The translations under genes were made by a program, and so were the position numbers. A stretch of DNA of 64,000 nucleotides from Noviherbaspirillum pedocola (lineage in GTDB: Bacteria; Pseudomonadota; Gammaproteobacteria; Burkholderiales; Burkholderiaceae_D): positions 558,001 to 622,000 of the forward strand of contig NZ_JAEPBG010000002.1 in assembly GCF_016632335.1 (NCBI RefSeq), read 5' to 3'. The stretch's first letter is position 1; every line of letters begins with the position of its first letter. Of this stretch, positions 26,782 to 35,177 are shown one piece after another. The notes beneath the pieces were generated by a model, which was not told the DNA's origin, searched no databases, and saw only the letters and a program-made list of their open reading frames with translations.

Positions 26782-27996
26782 ATGAAACGATGGATAGCCA
26801 GCCTCGGCCTTGGCCTGACCCTGGCCTTGCCGCTGGCCGCGAGCATGGCCGCGCCGCCGGACGCAGCCGATCTCGACGGCCAGATCAAGACCATGAATGG
26901 CGGCGTGGTAGTGAACCGCGCGCCGCAATCGCCGCCCGGCATCACCTCGGCGCCTAGTCCGGCGATCCCGGGCGTAGAGTCGGTCGACATCCTGAAGCAG
27001 GATCAGGCCGAACGTACCAGGGTCCAGCCCGGCAACATGGCGCCGACCTGGCGCGTGGTGAAGGAGGGCGTGAACAATTACTCGAGCCTGCCGGCGCCGG
27101 AAGCCGGCGTGCTGATCCAGCCGAAGGCGCAGTTTCCCGGCCAGGAGCGCGCTGTGACCGCCGGCCATGCGTGGCGTCAATTCCGTAATGGTCCGCTGAC
27201 GCAGATCGGCGGCTGGCTGCTGGTGGCCGCGCTGCTTGGTCTGGCGATCGTGTACAAGGTCTTCGGTCAGATCCGGTTGAAGAAGGCGCCGACCGGTCGC
27301 AAGATCGAGCGCTTCACCGGCGTCGAGCGTTTCGTGCACTGGACCTGCGCGCTGAGCTTCGTGACGCTGGCGGCAACGGGCCTGGCGATTTTGTTCGGCA
27401 AATATGTGGTGCTGCCCGTGTTCGGTCATACCCTGTTCGGCTGGATTGCCTATGCTGGCAAAAACATCCACAACTTCGTCGGGCCGGTGTTCGCGGTCTC
27501 GGTGGTGGCGATGTTCTTTACCTTCGTCAAGGACAATATTCCGAAGGCGGTTGACCTGGTGTGGCTGCTGCGCCTGGGCGGTCTGCTCGGAAAGGACCAT
27601 GCCAGCTCGCACCGTTTCAATGGCGGCGAGAAAGTCTGGTTCTGGGGCGGTGTTATACTCCTCGGCCTCATCGTCAGCGCCTCGGGCTTCGTGCTCGACA
27701 AGCTGGTTCCCGGCATGGCGTATTTCCGCGGCGACATGCAGATCGCCAACGTGATTCACGTTGTTGGCGCGGTGCTGGTGATGGCGGCGTCCCTTGGTCA
27801 TATCTACATGGGCACGATCGGCATGGAAGGCGCGTATGACGCCATGCGCACCGGTTATGTCGACGATACCTGGGCCGAGGAACATCACGACCTGTGGTAT
27901 CAGGATGTAGCGAGCGGCAAGATTCCCCGGGTACGCAGCCCGGAAGGCGCGGCCGGAGTCGGCGCGCAGACGAACACGCAAGGAGCGGCAGGATGA
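26782..27996 (+). CDS. Formate dehydrogenase gamma subunit, cytochrome b556
   Basis: 404 residues, much longer than E. coli FdnI (217). A Sec signal (about 1-29) is followed by a periplasmic Pro-rich domain of about 115 residues, an extra membrane helix at about 150-165, then the four-helix cytochrome b. Candidate haem histidines are seen in E-R-F-V-H-W, K-N-I-H-N-F, V-I-H-V-V-G and L-G-H-I-Y-M-G. It accepts electrons from the beta subunit and reduces quinone in the inner membrane. The N-terminal extension with two extra hydrophobic segments is typical of the FDH3-like gamma subunits. Its stop codon overlaps the next start (ATGA). Confidence 0.93.
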   Translation: MKRWIASLGLGLTLALPLAASMAAPPDAADLDGQIKTMNGGVVVNRAPQSPPGITSAPSPAIPGVESVDILKQDQAERTRVQPGNMAPTWRVVKEGVNNYSSLPAPEAGVLIQPKAQFPGQERAVTAGHAWRQFRNGPLTQIGGWLLVAALLGLAIVYKVFGQIRLKKAPTGRKIERFTGVERFVHWTCALSFVTLAATGLAILFGKYVVLPVFGHTLFGWIAYAGKNIHNFVGPVFAVSVVAMFFTFVKDNIPKAVDLVWLLRLGGLLGKDHASSHRFNGGEKVWFWGGVILLGLIVSASGFVLDKLVPGMAYFRGDMQIANVIHVVGAVLVMAASLGHIYMGTIGMEGAYDAMRTGYVDDTWAEEHHDLWYQDVASGKIPRVRSPEGAAGVGAQTNTQGAAG

Positions 27997-28355
27997 AGAA
28001 GGTATGGATTGCGATCGCAGGCATCGCATTTGCAGGCACGGCGCTGGCGAAATTGCCGGAGCCGAGCCCGGAAGCCAAGGCCAAGGCCGCTGAAGCCAAG
28101 GAAAAGGCCGCATGGACCGACAAGGTCGCCGCCTACCAGTTGTGCAAGGCGCAGGACCGCACCGCCGTCTACTACCGCAAGGACAAGAACGTGCAGCCGA
28201 AGGCCGATGCGCCGGCTTCGGCTCCCTGCCAGGATCCTGGCCCGTTCGTACCCGCGGCCGCGGCAACAGCAGCCGCTCCCGCAGCATCCGCGACTGCTGC
28301 AGCAACCACACCCACGACATCCGCCGCCAAGCCCGTCGTCGAAGCGAAGAAGTAA
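27993..28355 (+). CDS. Small periplasmic protein of the formate dehydrogenase operon
   Basis: 120 residues: Sec signal of about 19 residues (cleavage after A-L-A), a Lys/Ala/Glu-rich helix, a short core with two cysteines (L-C-K-A-Q-D-R-T and A-P-C-Q-D-P-G-P) and an Ala/Thr/Pro-rich tail that is probably disordered. GGAG lies before the ATG, which overlaps the gamma subunit stop. Not recognised beyond its place in the operon; could be an envelope accessory factor. Confidence 0.75.
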   Translation: MKKVWIAIAGIAFAGTALAKLPEPSPEAKAKAAEAKEKAAWTDKVAAYQLCKAQDRTAVYYRKDKNVQPKADAPASAPCQDPGPFVPAAAATAAAPAASATAAATTPTTSAAKPVVEAKK

Positions 28356-28377
28356 GCGGCCCCGCCGCTTTGCAGTC

Positions 28378-29223
28378 ATGGCTTATCGTCCCGAGCTTTC
28401 CTCATCCAGCGCCGCGCTCACCCGTGAAGTCGAAGTCATGGATGAGCGCGGCCGCGTTTCCACGATCAACATCCCGGCCGAGCGGCCGCTGACGGTCTAC
28501 GTCGACAAGCGCGAGCTTGTCACCCTGATGACCCTGGGTGGCGCGCCGGAGGCGCTCACGCTCGGCTACCTGCGCAACCAGCGCCTGGTGCGGTCGCTGG
28601 AAGACATCGTCTCGGTGCAGGTGGACTGGAGCGTGGACGCGGTTGCAGTCAAGACCAGGAATGGCATCGCGGATGTGGAAGAGCGCACCGCCAAGCGTGT
28701 GGTCACTACCGGCTGCGGGCAGGGCTCGGTATTCGGCGGGCTGATGGATGAGGTCGACAGCATCGTGCTCGATCCCGATGCGCGCCTTACGCAATCGGTG
28801 CTGTATCGCATCGTCGACACCATCCGCGTGCAGCAATCGGTGTACAAGCAGGCCGGCTCGGTGCATGGCTGCGCGCTGTTCTCCAAGGACGGCGAGATGA
28901 TCTACTTCGTCGAGGATGTCGGCCGGCACAACGCGGTCGACGCGATCGCCGGCAAGATGTGGCTCGACGGCCTCGATGGCCATGACAAGGTGTTCTACAC
29001 CACCGGCCGCCTGACTTCCGAGATGGTGATCAAGGGCGCGCAGATGGGCATTCCCTTCCTGCTGTCGCGCTCGGGCACCACGCAGATGGGCCATATGGTG
29101 GCCGAGAAGCTCGGCATGTCGCTCCTGGCGCGCTGCACCGGCAAGCACTTTCTGCTGTTGACCGGCAAGGAGCGGCTGATCTATGAACCCGGCCTCTTCG
29201 ACGATGCGCGCCGCATCGCGTGA
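28378..29223 (+). CDS. fdhD: Formate dehydrogenase accessory sulfurtransferase FdhD
   Basis: 281 residues. The conserved blocks of FdhD are present: L-G-G-A-P-E-A-L-T-L-G-Y-L near 53, T-T-G-C-G at 110-114, V-H-G-C-A-L-F near 160, E-D-V-G-R-H-N-A-V-D-A-I near 180 and T-T-G-R-L-T-S-E-M-V near 210. FdhD passes sulfur from IscS to the bis-MGD cofactor so that formate dehydrogenase becomes active. In E. coli the active loop has Cys121 and Cys124 (C-x-x-C); here Cys113 is followed by G-Q-G, so the second cysteine is missing. The first cysteine is the one reported essential. The start at 28378 is the first ATG after the previous gene; the ribosome site is weak. Confidence 0.93.
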   Translation: MAYRPELSSSSAALTREVEVMDERGRVSTINIPAERPLTVYVDKRELVTLMTLGGAPEALTLGYLRNQRLVRSLEDIVSVQVDWSVDAVAVKTRNGIADVEERTAKRVVTTGCGQGSVFGGLMDEVDSIVLDPDARLTQSVLYRIVDTIRVQQSVYKQAGSVHGCALFSKDGEMIYFVEDVGRHNAVDAIAGKMWLDGLDGHDKVFYTTGRLTSEMVIKGAQMGIPFLLSRSGTTQMGHMVAEKLGMSLLARCTGKHFLLLTGKERLIYEPGLFDDARRIA

Positions 29224-29266
29224 AGCCTGCGCGGCGGGCGCCGCGCGCTTTTCCTCCTGACTTTCG

Positions 29267-29974
29267 ATGGCGCTGCTGGACGCCACCCGCGACGCATTCG
29301 TGTTGCTCTTCACCGGCGATGCCACGCTGTGGCAGGTCGTCTGGGTCTCGGTGAAGACGACCATCCTCGCGCTGGCCCTGGCCGCGCCGCTGGCCGTCGT
29401 CATCGGTTATGCGATCGCGACGCGGCACTTCTTCGGCCGCCGCCTGCTGATCTGGCTGGCGCAGGTCTCGCTATCCTTTCCCACCGTGCTGATCGGCCTC
29501 TTGCTGTACCTGATGCTGTCGCGCGCCGGTCCGCTCGGCACGCTCGGCTGGTTGTTCACGCAGACCGGCATCGTCGCCGGACAAATGCTGCTCGGCCTGC
29601 CGGTGCTGACCGCCTTCACCATCGCAGCCTTGCAGGCACTCGATCCGCGCCTTGCCGAAACCGCGATCACCCTTGGCGCGTCGCCCCGGCGGCTGATGCT
29701 CACGTTGCTGCACGAAGCGCGCTTCGGCGTGATGGCCGCGGTGATCAGTGGCTTCGGCCGCATCATCTCTGAGGTCGGCTGCGCGATGATGGTCGGCGGC
29801 AATATCGCCGGCTACACCCGCACTATCACCACAGCGATCGCGCTGGAAACCAGTAAGGGCGAATTTGCGCAGGGCATCGCGCTGGGCATCGTGCTGGTGG
29901 CCATTGCGCTGGTCATCAATGGCGGCATGATGCTGTTGCAGGGCGACGCGCACGCGGCGCCGGCGGCCCGATGA
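29267..29974 (+). CDS. tupB: Tungstate-type ABC transporter permease
   Basis: 235 residues with about five or six membrane helices and the permease loop motif E-T-A-I-T-L-G-A-S-P-R-R-L (about 125-137) that contacts the ATPase. The sequence style, including F-G-R-I-I-S-E-V-G-C-A-M-M-V-G-G-N-I, is that of TupB/tungstate permeases rather than ModB. It sits directly after fdhD and its stop overlaps the ATPase start by 4 bases. Tungstate could supply a tungsten formate dehydrogenase; molybdate cannot be excluded. No binding-protein gene (tupA) is next to it. Confidence 0.85.
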   Translation: MALLDATRDAFVLLFTGDATLWQVVWVSVKTTILALALAAPLAVVIGYAIATRHFFGRRLLIWLAQVSLSFPTVLIGLLLYLMLSRAGPLGTLGWLFTQTGIVAGQMLLGLPVLTAFTIAALQALDPRLAETAITLGASPRRLMLTLLHEARFGVMAAVISGFGRIISEVGCAMMVGGNIAGYTRTITTAIALETSKGEFAQGIALGIVLVAIALVINGGMMLLQGDAHAAPAAR

Positions 29975-30624
29975 CGATGCTGCTGCGGATCGACGGCCTG
30001 AAGAAGCGCTTCGGCGACAGGCTGCTTTTATCGCTTGATCGCTTTGTGATCGAGGCGGGCGCCGCTTATGTGCTGACCGGCGCGAACGGCGTCGGCAAGA
30101 GCACGCTGCTGCGCATCCTCGGCGGCCTGGAGCCGGCCGAGGCAGCGCGCTTGGCGTTCATGGAGCGCGAGCTGCCGCTGCATCCGTATCCGCAGGCGTT
30201 GCGCCGGGAAATCGTCTACGTGCATCAGCATCCGGTAATGTTCTCGACGAGCGTGGCAGCCAACATCGCCTATGGATTGAAGGCGCACCGCTTGCCGCGC
30301 GACGAGGTGCACACCCGTGTGGAGGAAGCGATGTCCTGGGCCAATATCGCAGCCTTGCGCGACAGCCCGACGGCCACTTTGTCTGGCGGCGAAAAGCAGC
30401 GCGTGGCACTCGCGCGCGCGCGGGTGCTGCGGCCGAAGCTGCTACTGCTCGACGAGCCGACCGCAAACCTCGATGGCGAGGCGCGGGAAGCGGTGATGGC
30501 GCTGATCCCGACATTGACCCATGCAGGCGCCAGCGTAGTGATGGCTTGCCATGATCGGGATCTGATCGGCTTGCCGGGAGTTCAGAGGATCAAGCTGCGC
30601 GAGGGAAGGCTGGAGATGCGCTGA
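29971..30624 (+). CDS. tupC: Tungstate-type ABC transporter ATPase
   Basis: 217 residues, a single ABC domain. Walker A is G-A-N-G-V-G-K-S-T at 37-45, the ABC signature L-S-G-G-E-K is at 137-142 and Walker B ends in D-E-P at 161-163, followed by the H-D switch region near 192. It powers the TupB permease encoded just upstream. Short, without the C-terminal TOBE domain of ModC, which fits the TupC type. Specificity for tungstate rests on gene order and permease similarity. Confidence 0.85.
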   Translation: MTMLLRIDGLKKRFGDRLLLSLDRFVIEAGAAYVLTGANGVGKSTLLRILGGLEPAEAARLAFMERELPLHPYPQALRREIVYVHQHPVMFSTSVAANIAYGLKAHRLPRDEVHTRVEEAMSWANIAALRDSPTATLSGGEKQRVALARARVLRPKLLLLDEPTANLDGEAREAVMALIPTLTHAGASVVMACHDRDLIGLPGVQRIKLREGRLEMR

Positions 30625-30783
30625 ACCGGGAAGGCTGCCCGGCCCGCGTCACGGACCTTGAGCTGCGGTACTTTTCGCGCTTGCGGACCGTGCAGTTCGC
30701 AGCGGCATGCGCAGCATCGTTGCCATTGCGCGCAGGCATCCCTAAGACATACGCTTTCTTTTTTGTCTATCTTGGGGTGTCCG

Positions 30784-31014
30784 ATGCAAGTTTCAAAATG
30801 GGGAAACAGTCTCGCGATAAGGTTGCCGGCCGCAGTGGTGGAGGCGCTGGATCTGAAAGAGGGCGACGATGTCCAGATTCGCGTCGCTGGCGATCGCAGT
30901 GTCGAAATCGAGCGCACTCCGTCGCGGGCAGACATCATCATGCGGCTCAGGTCATTGCGCGGTTCCATACCCTCCGACTTCAAATTCGACCGGGCGGAGG
31001 CAACTGAGCGCTAG
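30784..31014 (+). CDS. AbrB/MazE-family antitoxin
   Basis: 76 residues beginning M-Q-V-S-K-W-G-N-S-L-A-I-R-L-P, the swapped-hairpin AbrB/MazE DNA-binding domain (about 1-47), followed by an acidic/basic tail that normally wraps the partner toxin. It would repress its own promoter and neutralise a PIN toxin. The partner gene overlaps its 3' end but is broken (next entry), so the antitoxin appears to be solitary. A short dyad (AGACA...TGTCT) in the leader at about 30745-30770 could be its operator, but this is weak. Confidence 0.85.
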   Translation: MQVSKWGNSLAIRLPAAVVEALDLKEGDDVQIRVAGDRSVEIERTPSRADIIMRLRSLRGSIPSDFKFDRAEATER

Positions 31015-31473
31015 GACTTTTTTCGATACCAATGTGCTCGTCTACATCCTTCAAGGCAGCCAGCCGCGAAAGCAAGCGCCCGTGGCATCCTCCGAGCAGA
31101 TGTGAACCTCGAGGCCGAGCTGATTCTTTCCCTCCTTGAGCGCAGTCGGGTCGGGCTCGGCGTCCAAGTCTTCAATGCATTGTGTAATGTGAGCCTGCGT
31201 CGCAGCTTCTCATGGACGGCGACCATGGCGCTGTTGCAAGGACTGGAAGAGCTGAGCAAGGAAATCGCGCCGCTCACGCATGCGACGCATCGGTTCGGCC
31301 TTGCGCTACGCCAGAAATACCGCCTGCAACCGTATGACAGCATGCTGCTGGCCGCGGCGCTGGAGGCGGGATGTTCGCTGTTCCTGTCCGAGGATATGCA
31401 GGATGGTCAGGCGATCGAAGGCACGCTGACGATACGCAATCCGTTCGCAAGCGGCAGCAGCCTGATGCCATGA
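31004..31473 (+). pseudogene. Broken PIN-domain toxin
   Basis: The PIN fold can be traced in two frames. The first (from about 31004) reads R-T-F-F-D-T-N-V-L-V-Y-I-L, the usual toxin N-terminus with its first catalytic Asp, but stops at 31105. The rest lies in another frame to 31473 with V-G-L-G-V-Q-V-F-N-A-L-C-N-V, Y-D-S-M-L-L-A-A-A-L-E-A-G and S-E-D-M-Q-D-G, the later PIN motifs. The frame change falls at about 31060-31085. The expected start codon is CTG (31004-31006) rather than ATG. VapC-like toxins cut RNA; this one should be inactive unless the frameshift is a sequencing error. Confidence 0.75.
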
Positions 31474-31484
31474 ATCGACGACAA

Positions 31485-32354
31485 CTACCTGCGCGCGGCC
31501 ACAGCGGAAGTCCGTTCAACCAGAGCCAGGTATAGCTGCTCCAGTTGCGGATCGCTTTGGCCCAGTGCCGCCGCATGCCGCGCCACGGTCTCCATGTCGC
31601 CGCGCGCCACCGGCCCGGACAGCGCCGCTTCCGGCCCATGCGCGAGCAGGTTGGCGAGCGTGTTTTGCATCAGCGGCGCAATCAACTGCAAGGCGTCTTC
31701 ACGCGCGATGCCCGCGCCGGCATAGGCGGCGAGCGCGGCGTCTCCCAGAGTCACCAGATAGTTCGACGCGAACACCGCAGCAGCGTGATACAGGGTCTTG
31801 GCTTCGGGACGTATCGAAACGAGCTTCGCGCCCAGCCTCTCGAACAAGGGCGCGATTACGGCCAGCGCCACTTCGTCGCCTTCGATGCCGCACCAGGTAC
31901 CGGCAAAGTTCTGCAGCACCTGCTCCGGCTGCGCAAAGCTTCGGATCGGATGGATGCTGGCTGTCTGCGCACCCACGACGCGAGCGGCGTCAAGAGCGCT
32001 TGAAGTCAGCGCACCGCTGCAATGAAACACGACGCTGTCGGGACCGAAGGCGCCATGTGCGGCGAGCGCGGCACAGGTCGATGGCAATGCGCCATCGGGC
32101 GTGGCGAGCAAGAAGAGATCGGCCTTGGCCAGCTTCTCGATCGCGCTGACTGGTCGGCCGGCGCCGATGAACGCTGCCGCTTCCTCGGCGCTGGCATCGC
32201 TGCGCGTGACGACATCACCGATGCGCAGCAGGCCGGCATCATGCCACAGCCGTCCCATCGTCCTTCCCAGGTGCCCGGCGCCGATGATGGCAAGCGTCTT
32301 CCTGCCGGCAGAATCTACGCGATCTGCTCCAGCGCTTCCTGCTGCTCCAGCCAT
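31485..32354 (-). CDS. DUF2520 Rossmann-fold protein
   Basis: 289 residues from the ATG at 32354, which lies inside the 3' end of yheS (40-base overlap); no start is available between. An N-terminal Rossmann motif reads I-I-G-A-G-H-L-G-R-T, followed by F-L-L-A-T-P-D. The middle contains F-H-C-S-G-A-L and S-I-H-P-I-R-S-F, and the C-terminal helical domain begins near F-A-S-N-Y-L-V-T-L-G. This is the DUF2520 architecture, related to ketopantoate/pyrroline-carboxylate reductases. It may bind NAD(P), but the substrate is unknown. Confidence 0.85.
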   Translation of the reverse strand: MAGAAGSAGADRVDSAGRKTLAIIGAGHLGRTMGRLWHDAGLLRIGDVVTRSDASAEEAAAFIGAGRPVSAIEKLAKADLFLLATPDGALPSTCAALAAHGAFGPDSVVFHCSGALTSSALDAARVVGAQTASIHPIRSFAQPEQVLQNFAGTWCGIEGDEVALAVIAPLFERLGAKLVSIRPEAKTLYHAAAVFASNYLVTLGDAALAAYAGAGIAREDALQLIAPLMQNTLANLLAHGPEAALSGPVARGDMETVARHAAALGQSDPQLEQLYLALVERTSAVAARR

Positions 32355-34276
32355 GCCATCTCCACTTCTTCCAGTTCGCGGCCGCATGCGCCTTGCTCGG
32401 CGATCAGCGTCTTCAGCTCGTCCTTGTTCGCGGACTCATAGATCGCCGGCTCGGCCAGCTTCGCATCGATCTCGGCCTTCCTCGCCTGCAGCTTGCCCAT
32501 GCGCTCCTCGAGCTTTTTGATGCGGGACTCGATCGGCTTCTTCAGCGTGGACAGCCGCTGACGTTCTTCGGCCTCGATCCGCTTCTGTTCGCGGCGGTCC
32601 ACCTGTGGCGCAGAAGGCGCCGCGTTGGCCGTTGCTGCGGCCTGCGTTTCCTTCGCTGGCGACAGTCGCGTCTTGAACAGCCAGTCGCGGTAATCGTCGA
32701 GGTCGCCGTCGAAGGGCATCAGCTTGCCGTCGGCCACGATGAGGAAGGTATCGGTGGTCGCGCGCAGCAGGTGCCGGTCATGCGATACCAGCACCAGCGT
32801 GCCGTCGAATTGGGCCAGCGCATCGGTCAGGGCTTCCCGGGTTTCGAGGTCGAGATGGTTGGTCGGCTCGTCCAGCAGCAGCAGGTTGGGCCGCTGCCAG
32901 ACGATCAGCGCCAGCGCCAGCCGCGCCTTTTCGCCGCCGGAGAAGGGCGCGATTGAACTGGTGGCCATCTCGCCGGGAAAGTTGAAGCTGCCAAGGAAAT
33001 TGCGCAGGTCCTGCTCGCGTACGTCCGGCGCGAGCTTGGCCAGATGCCATAGCGGCGATTCATCGTGGCGCAGCATCTCCACCTGGTGCTGGGCGAAGTA
33101 GCCGATGACCAGCCCCTTGCCGAAGCGGGCCACGCCCGACAGTGGATCAAGCTCGGTGGCAATGGTCTTGATCAGCGTCGATTTGCCCGCGCCATTCACG
33201 CCCAGAAGGCCGATGCGCTGGCCAGTCTGCAGCGAGAAGTTGATGTGCTTGACGATAGTCCTTTCCGTGCTCGCACCGGTTGCTTCGTCTTCGACGCGAT
33301 AGCCGGCGTTCACCGCCTCCAGCACCAGCAAGGGATTCGGCGCGCTCGCCGGCTCGCGGAATTCGAAGGAGAACTCGGCGGCAGCGCGCAGCGGCGCGGT
33401 TTCTTCCATGCGCGCCAGCGCCTTCATGCGGCTTTGCGCCTGGCGCGCCTTCGTGGCCTTGGCCTTGAAGCGGTCGATGAAGGATTGCAGGTGCGCGCGC
33501 TCGCGGGTCTGCTTCTCGATCATGGCTTGCGTCAACACCATCTGCGCCGCGCGCTGGCGTTCGAAGGAAGAGTAGTTGCCGCTGTAGCGCTTCAGTTTCC
33601 TGTCATCGATATGCACGATCACATTGACCACGCCATCGAGGAAGTCGCGGTCATGCGAGATCACCACCAGCGTGCCGGGATAGCGCTTCAACCAGTCTTC
33701 CAGCCACAGGATCGCGTCGAGGTCGAGGTGATTGGTCGGTTCGTCCAGCAGCAGCAGGTCCGAAGGGCACATCAGCGCCTGCGCGAGATTCAGGCGCATG
33801 CGCCAGCCGCCGGAAAAGCTGGATACCGGCCGGTTCATCTGCTGCTGCGAAAAGCCCAGGCCGGTGAGCAGGGTTTCGGCGCGCGAGCGCACGGTATAGG
33901 CATCGGCATCGGCAAGGGCCGCATGCAACTCGCCGATGCGATGGCCTTGCGCCGCATGATCGGGATGCGCCTCGGCCTCTTCGAGTTCGACCTGCAGGCG
34001 GCGCAGCGTCGCATCGCCATCGATGGCGTAATCGAGCGCGCTGCGTTCCAGCGCCGGCGTTTCCTGCGCCACGTGGGCCACGCGCCAGGCCGAGGGAAAA
34101 TCGACATCGCCGCCATCGGCATGCAGCTCGCTGCGCAACAGCGCAAACAAGGTCGACTTGCCGGCGCCGTTCGCGCCGATCAGACCGATGCGCTCGCCGG
34201 GGTTCAGGGTCAGGTCGGCGTCTTCAAACAGCGGCTTGGTGCCGCGCATCAGGGACAAATGCTGGATGCGTATCAT
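32315..34276 (-). CDS. yheS: ABC-F family ATPase, YheS-like
   Basis: 653 residues with two ABC domains and no membrane segment. Walker A motifs are G-A-N-G-A-G-K-S-T (34-42) and G-V-N-G-A-G-K-S-T (about 345). Signatures are S-F-S-G-G-W and P-F-S-G-G-E-K, and both Walker B regions read L-L-L-L-D-E-P-T-N-H-L-D. The linker between domains contains the charged helix of ABC-F proteins, and the C-terminal 110 residues form a Lys/Glu-rich coiled coil. ABC-F proteins act on the ribosome, relieving stalled translation. The two-domain order with the C-terminal coiled coil favours YheS; Uup is the alternative. Confidence 0.92.
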   Translation of the reverse strand: MIRIQHLSLMRGTKPLFEDADLTLNPGERIGLIGANGAGKSTLFALLRSELHADGGDVDFPSAWRVAHVAQETPALERSALDYAIDGDATLRRLQVELEEAEAHPDHAAQGHRIGELHAALADADAYTVRSRAETLLTGLGFSQQQMNRPVSSFSGGWRMRLNLAQALMCPSDLLLLDEPTNHLDLDAILWLEDWLKRYPGTLVVISHDRDFLDGVVNVIVHIDDRKLKRYSGNYSSFERQRAAQMVLTQAMIEKQTRERAHLQSFIDRFKAKATKARQAQSRMKALARMEETAPLRAAAEFSFEFREPASAPNPLLVLEAVNAGYRVEDEATGASTERTIVKHINFSLQTGQRIGLLGVNGAGKSTLIKTIATELDPLSGVARFGKGLVIGYFAQHQVEMLRHDESPLWHLAKLAPDVREQDLRNFLGSFNFPGEMATSSIAPFSGGEKARLALALIVWQRPNLLLLDEPTNHLDLETREALTDALAQFDGTLVLVSHDRHLLRATTDTFLIVADGKLMPFDGDLDDYRDWLFKTRLSPAKETQAAATANAAPSAPQVDRREQKRIEAEERQRLSTLKKPIESRIKKLEERMGKLQARKAEIDAKLAEPAIYESANKDELKTLIAEQGACGRELEEVEMAWLEQQEALEQIA

Positions 34277-34289
34277 GACGGGCTTGCGC

Positions 34290-35177
34290 TCACTCCTGGG
34301 CCAGCTGTTCCGCGGTCAGCAGGAACACCATGTCGTCGCCGGCGCTGGTGGACAGCCAGGTCAGCTCCATGTCGGGGAAAGCCGCTTCGGCATGCTCGCG
34401 CTCGTTGCCTATCTCCACGATCAGCACGCCGCCCGGGTTCAATCGATCACGCGCGCCTTCAACGATTTTCCGCACCAGGTCCATGCCATCCGTGCCCCCG
34501 GCCAGCGCCAGTTCCGGCTCGTGCCGGTATTCCTGCGGCAGCCGCGCCATCGAATCGGCGTTGACATACGGCGGATTGGTGATGATCAGGTCATAGGTCT
34601 TGTTCGGAAGTGCAGAGTACAAGTCCGAGCGGACCAGGTTGATGCGGTGGGCGAGCGCATAGTCGTCGACGTTGCGCCGGGCAACTTCCAGCGCATCGGT
34701 GGAGATATCGACCGCGTCGATGCTTGCCGCTTCGAAGGCATCAGCCATCAGGATCGCCAGGCAGCCGGAGCCGGTGCACAGTTCGAGGATGTCAGTGACG
34801 TTGTCCGGGTCCGCGACCCAGGGCGCGAAATGCTCGGGAATGAGCTCGGCAATGAAGGAGCGCGGCACGATCACGCGCTCGTCGACATAAAACTTGTAGC
34901 CCGCGAGCCAGGCTTCTTTGGCGATATAGGCCGCCGGCACGCGCTCGACGGCGCGCCGCTCGATGATCTTCAGCAGCGCATCGATTTCTTCCGGCAGCAA
35001 GCGCGCATCGAGGAAGGGATCGAGCGCATCCAGCGGCAGCTTCAATGCCTGCAGCAGCAGGAAAGCGGCTTCGTCATAGGCATTACCGCTGCCATGGCCG
35101 AAGAAAAGGCCGGCGCCGTTGAAACGGGTGATGGCATGGCGCAGCAGATCGCGCAGTGTGAGGAATGGGGTTTGCAT
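34290..35177 (-). CDS. prmB: 50S ribosomal protein L3 glutamine methyltransferase
   Basis: 295 residues. The N-terminal helical domain (about 1-100) and the SAM-binding domain with L-E-L-C-T-G-S-G-C-L (about 130) and the catalytic N-P-P-Y-V motif (about 200) define the PrmB/PrmC family. N-P-P-Y binds the target glutamine. R-S-F-I-A-E-L-I and the length point to PrmB, which modifies ribosomal protein L3, over PrmC, which modifies release factors and usually sits beside prfA. It lies 13 bases upstream of yheS on the same strand, forming a translation-related operon yheS follows. Confidence 0.92.
   Translation of the reverse strand: MQTPFLTLRDLLRHAITRFNGAGLFFGHGSGNAYDEAAFLLLQALKLPLDALDPFLDARLLPEEIDALLKIIERRAVERVPAAYIAKEAWLAGYKFYVDERVIVPRSFIAELIPEHFAPWVADPDNVTDILELCTGSGCLAILMADAFEAASIDAVDISTDALEVARRNVDDYALAHRINLVRSDLYSALPNKTYDLIITNPPYVNADSMARLPQEYRHEPELALAGGTDGMDLVRKIVEGARDRLNPGGVLIVEIGNEREHAEAAFPDMELTWLSTSAGDDMVFLLTAEQLAQE

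Noticed and set aside
33065-34564. 499-codon plus-strand frame opposite yheS and prmB
   Set aside because: Composition and position are those of an antisense shadow; it crosses the boundary of two real genes.
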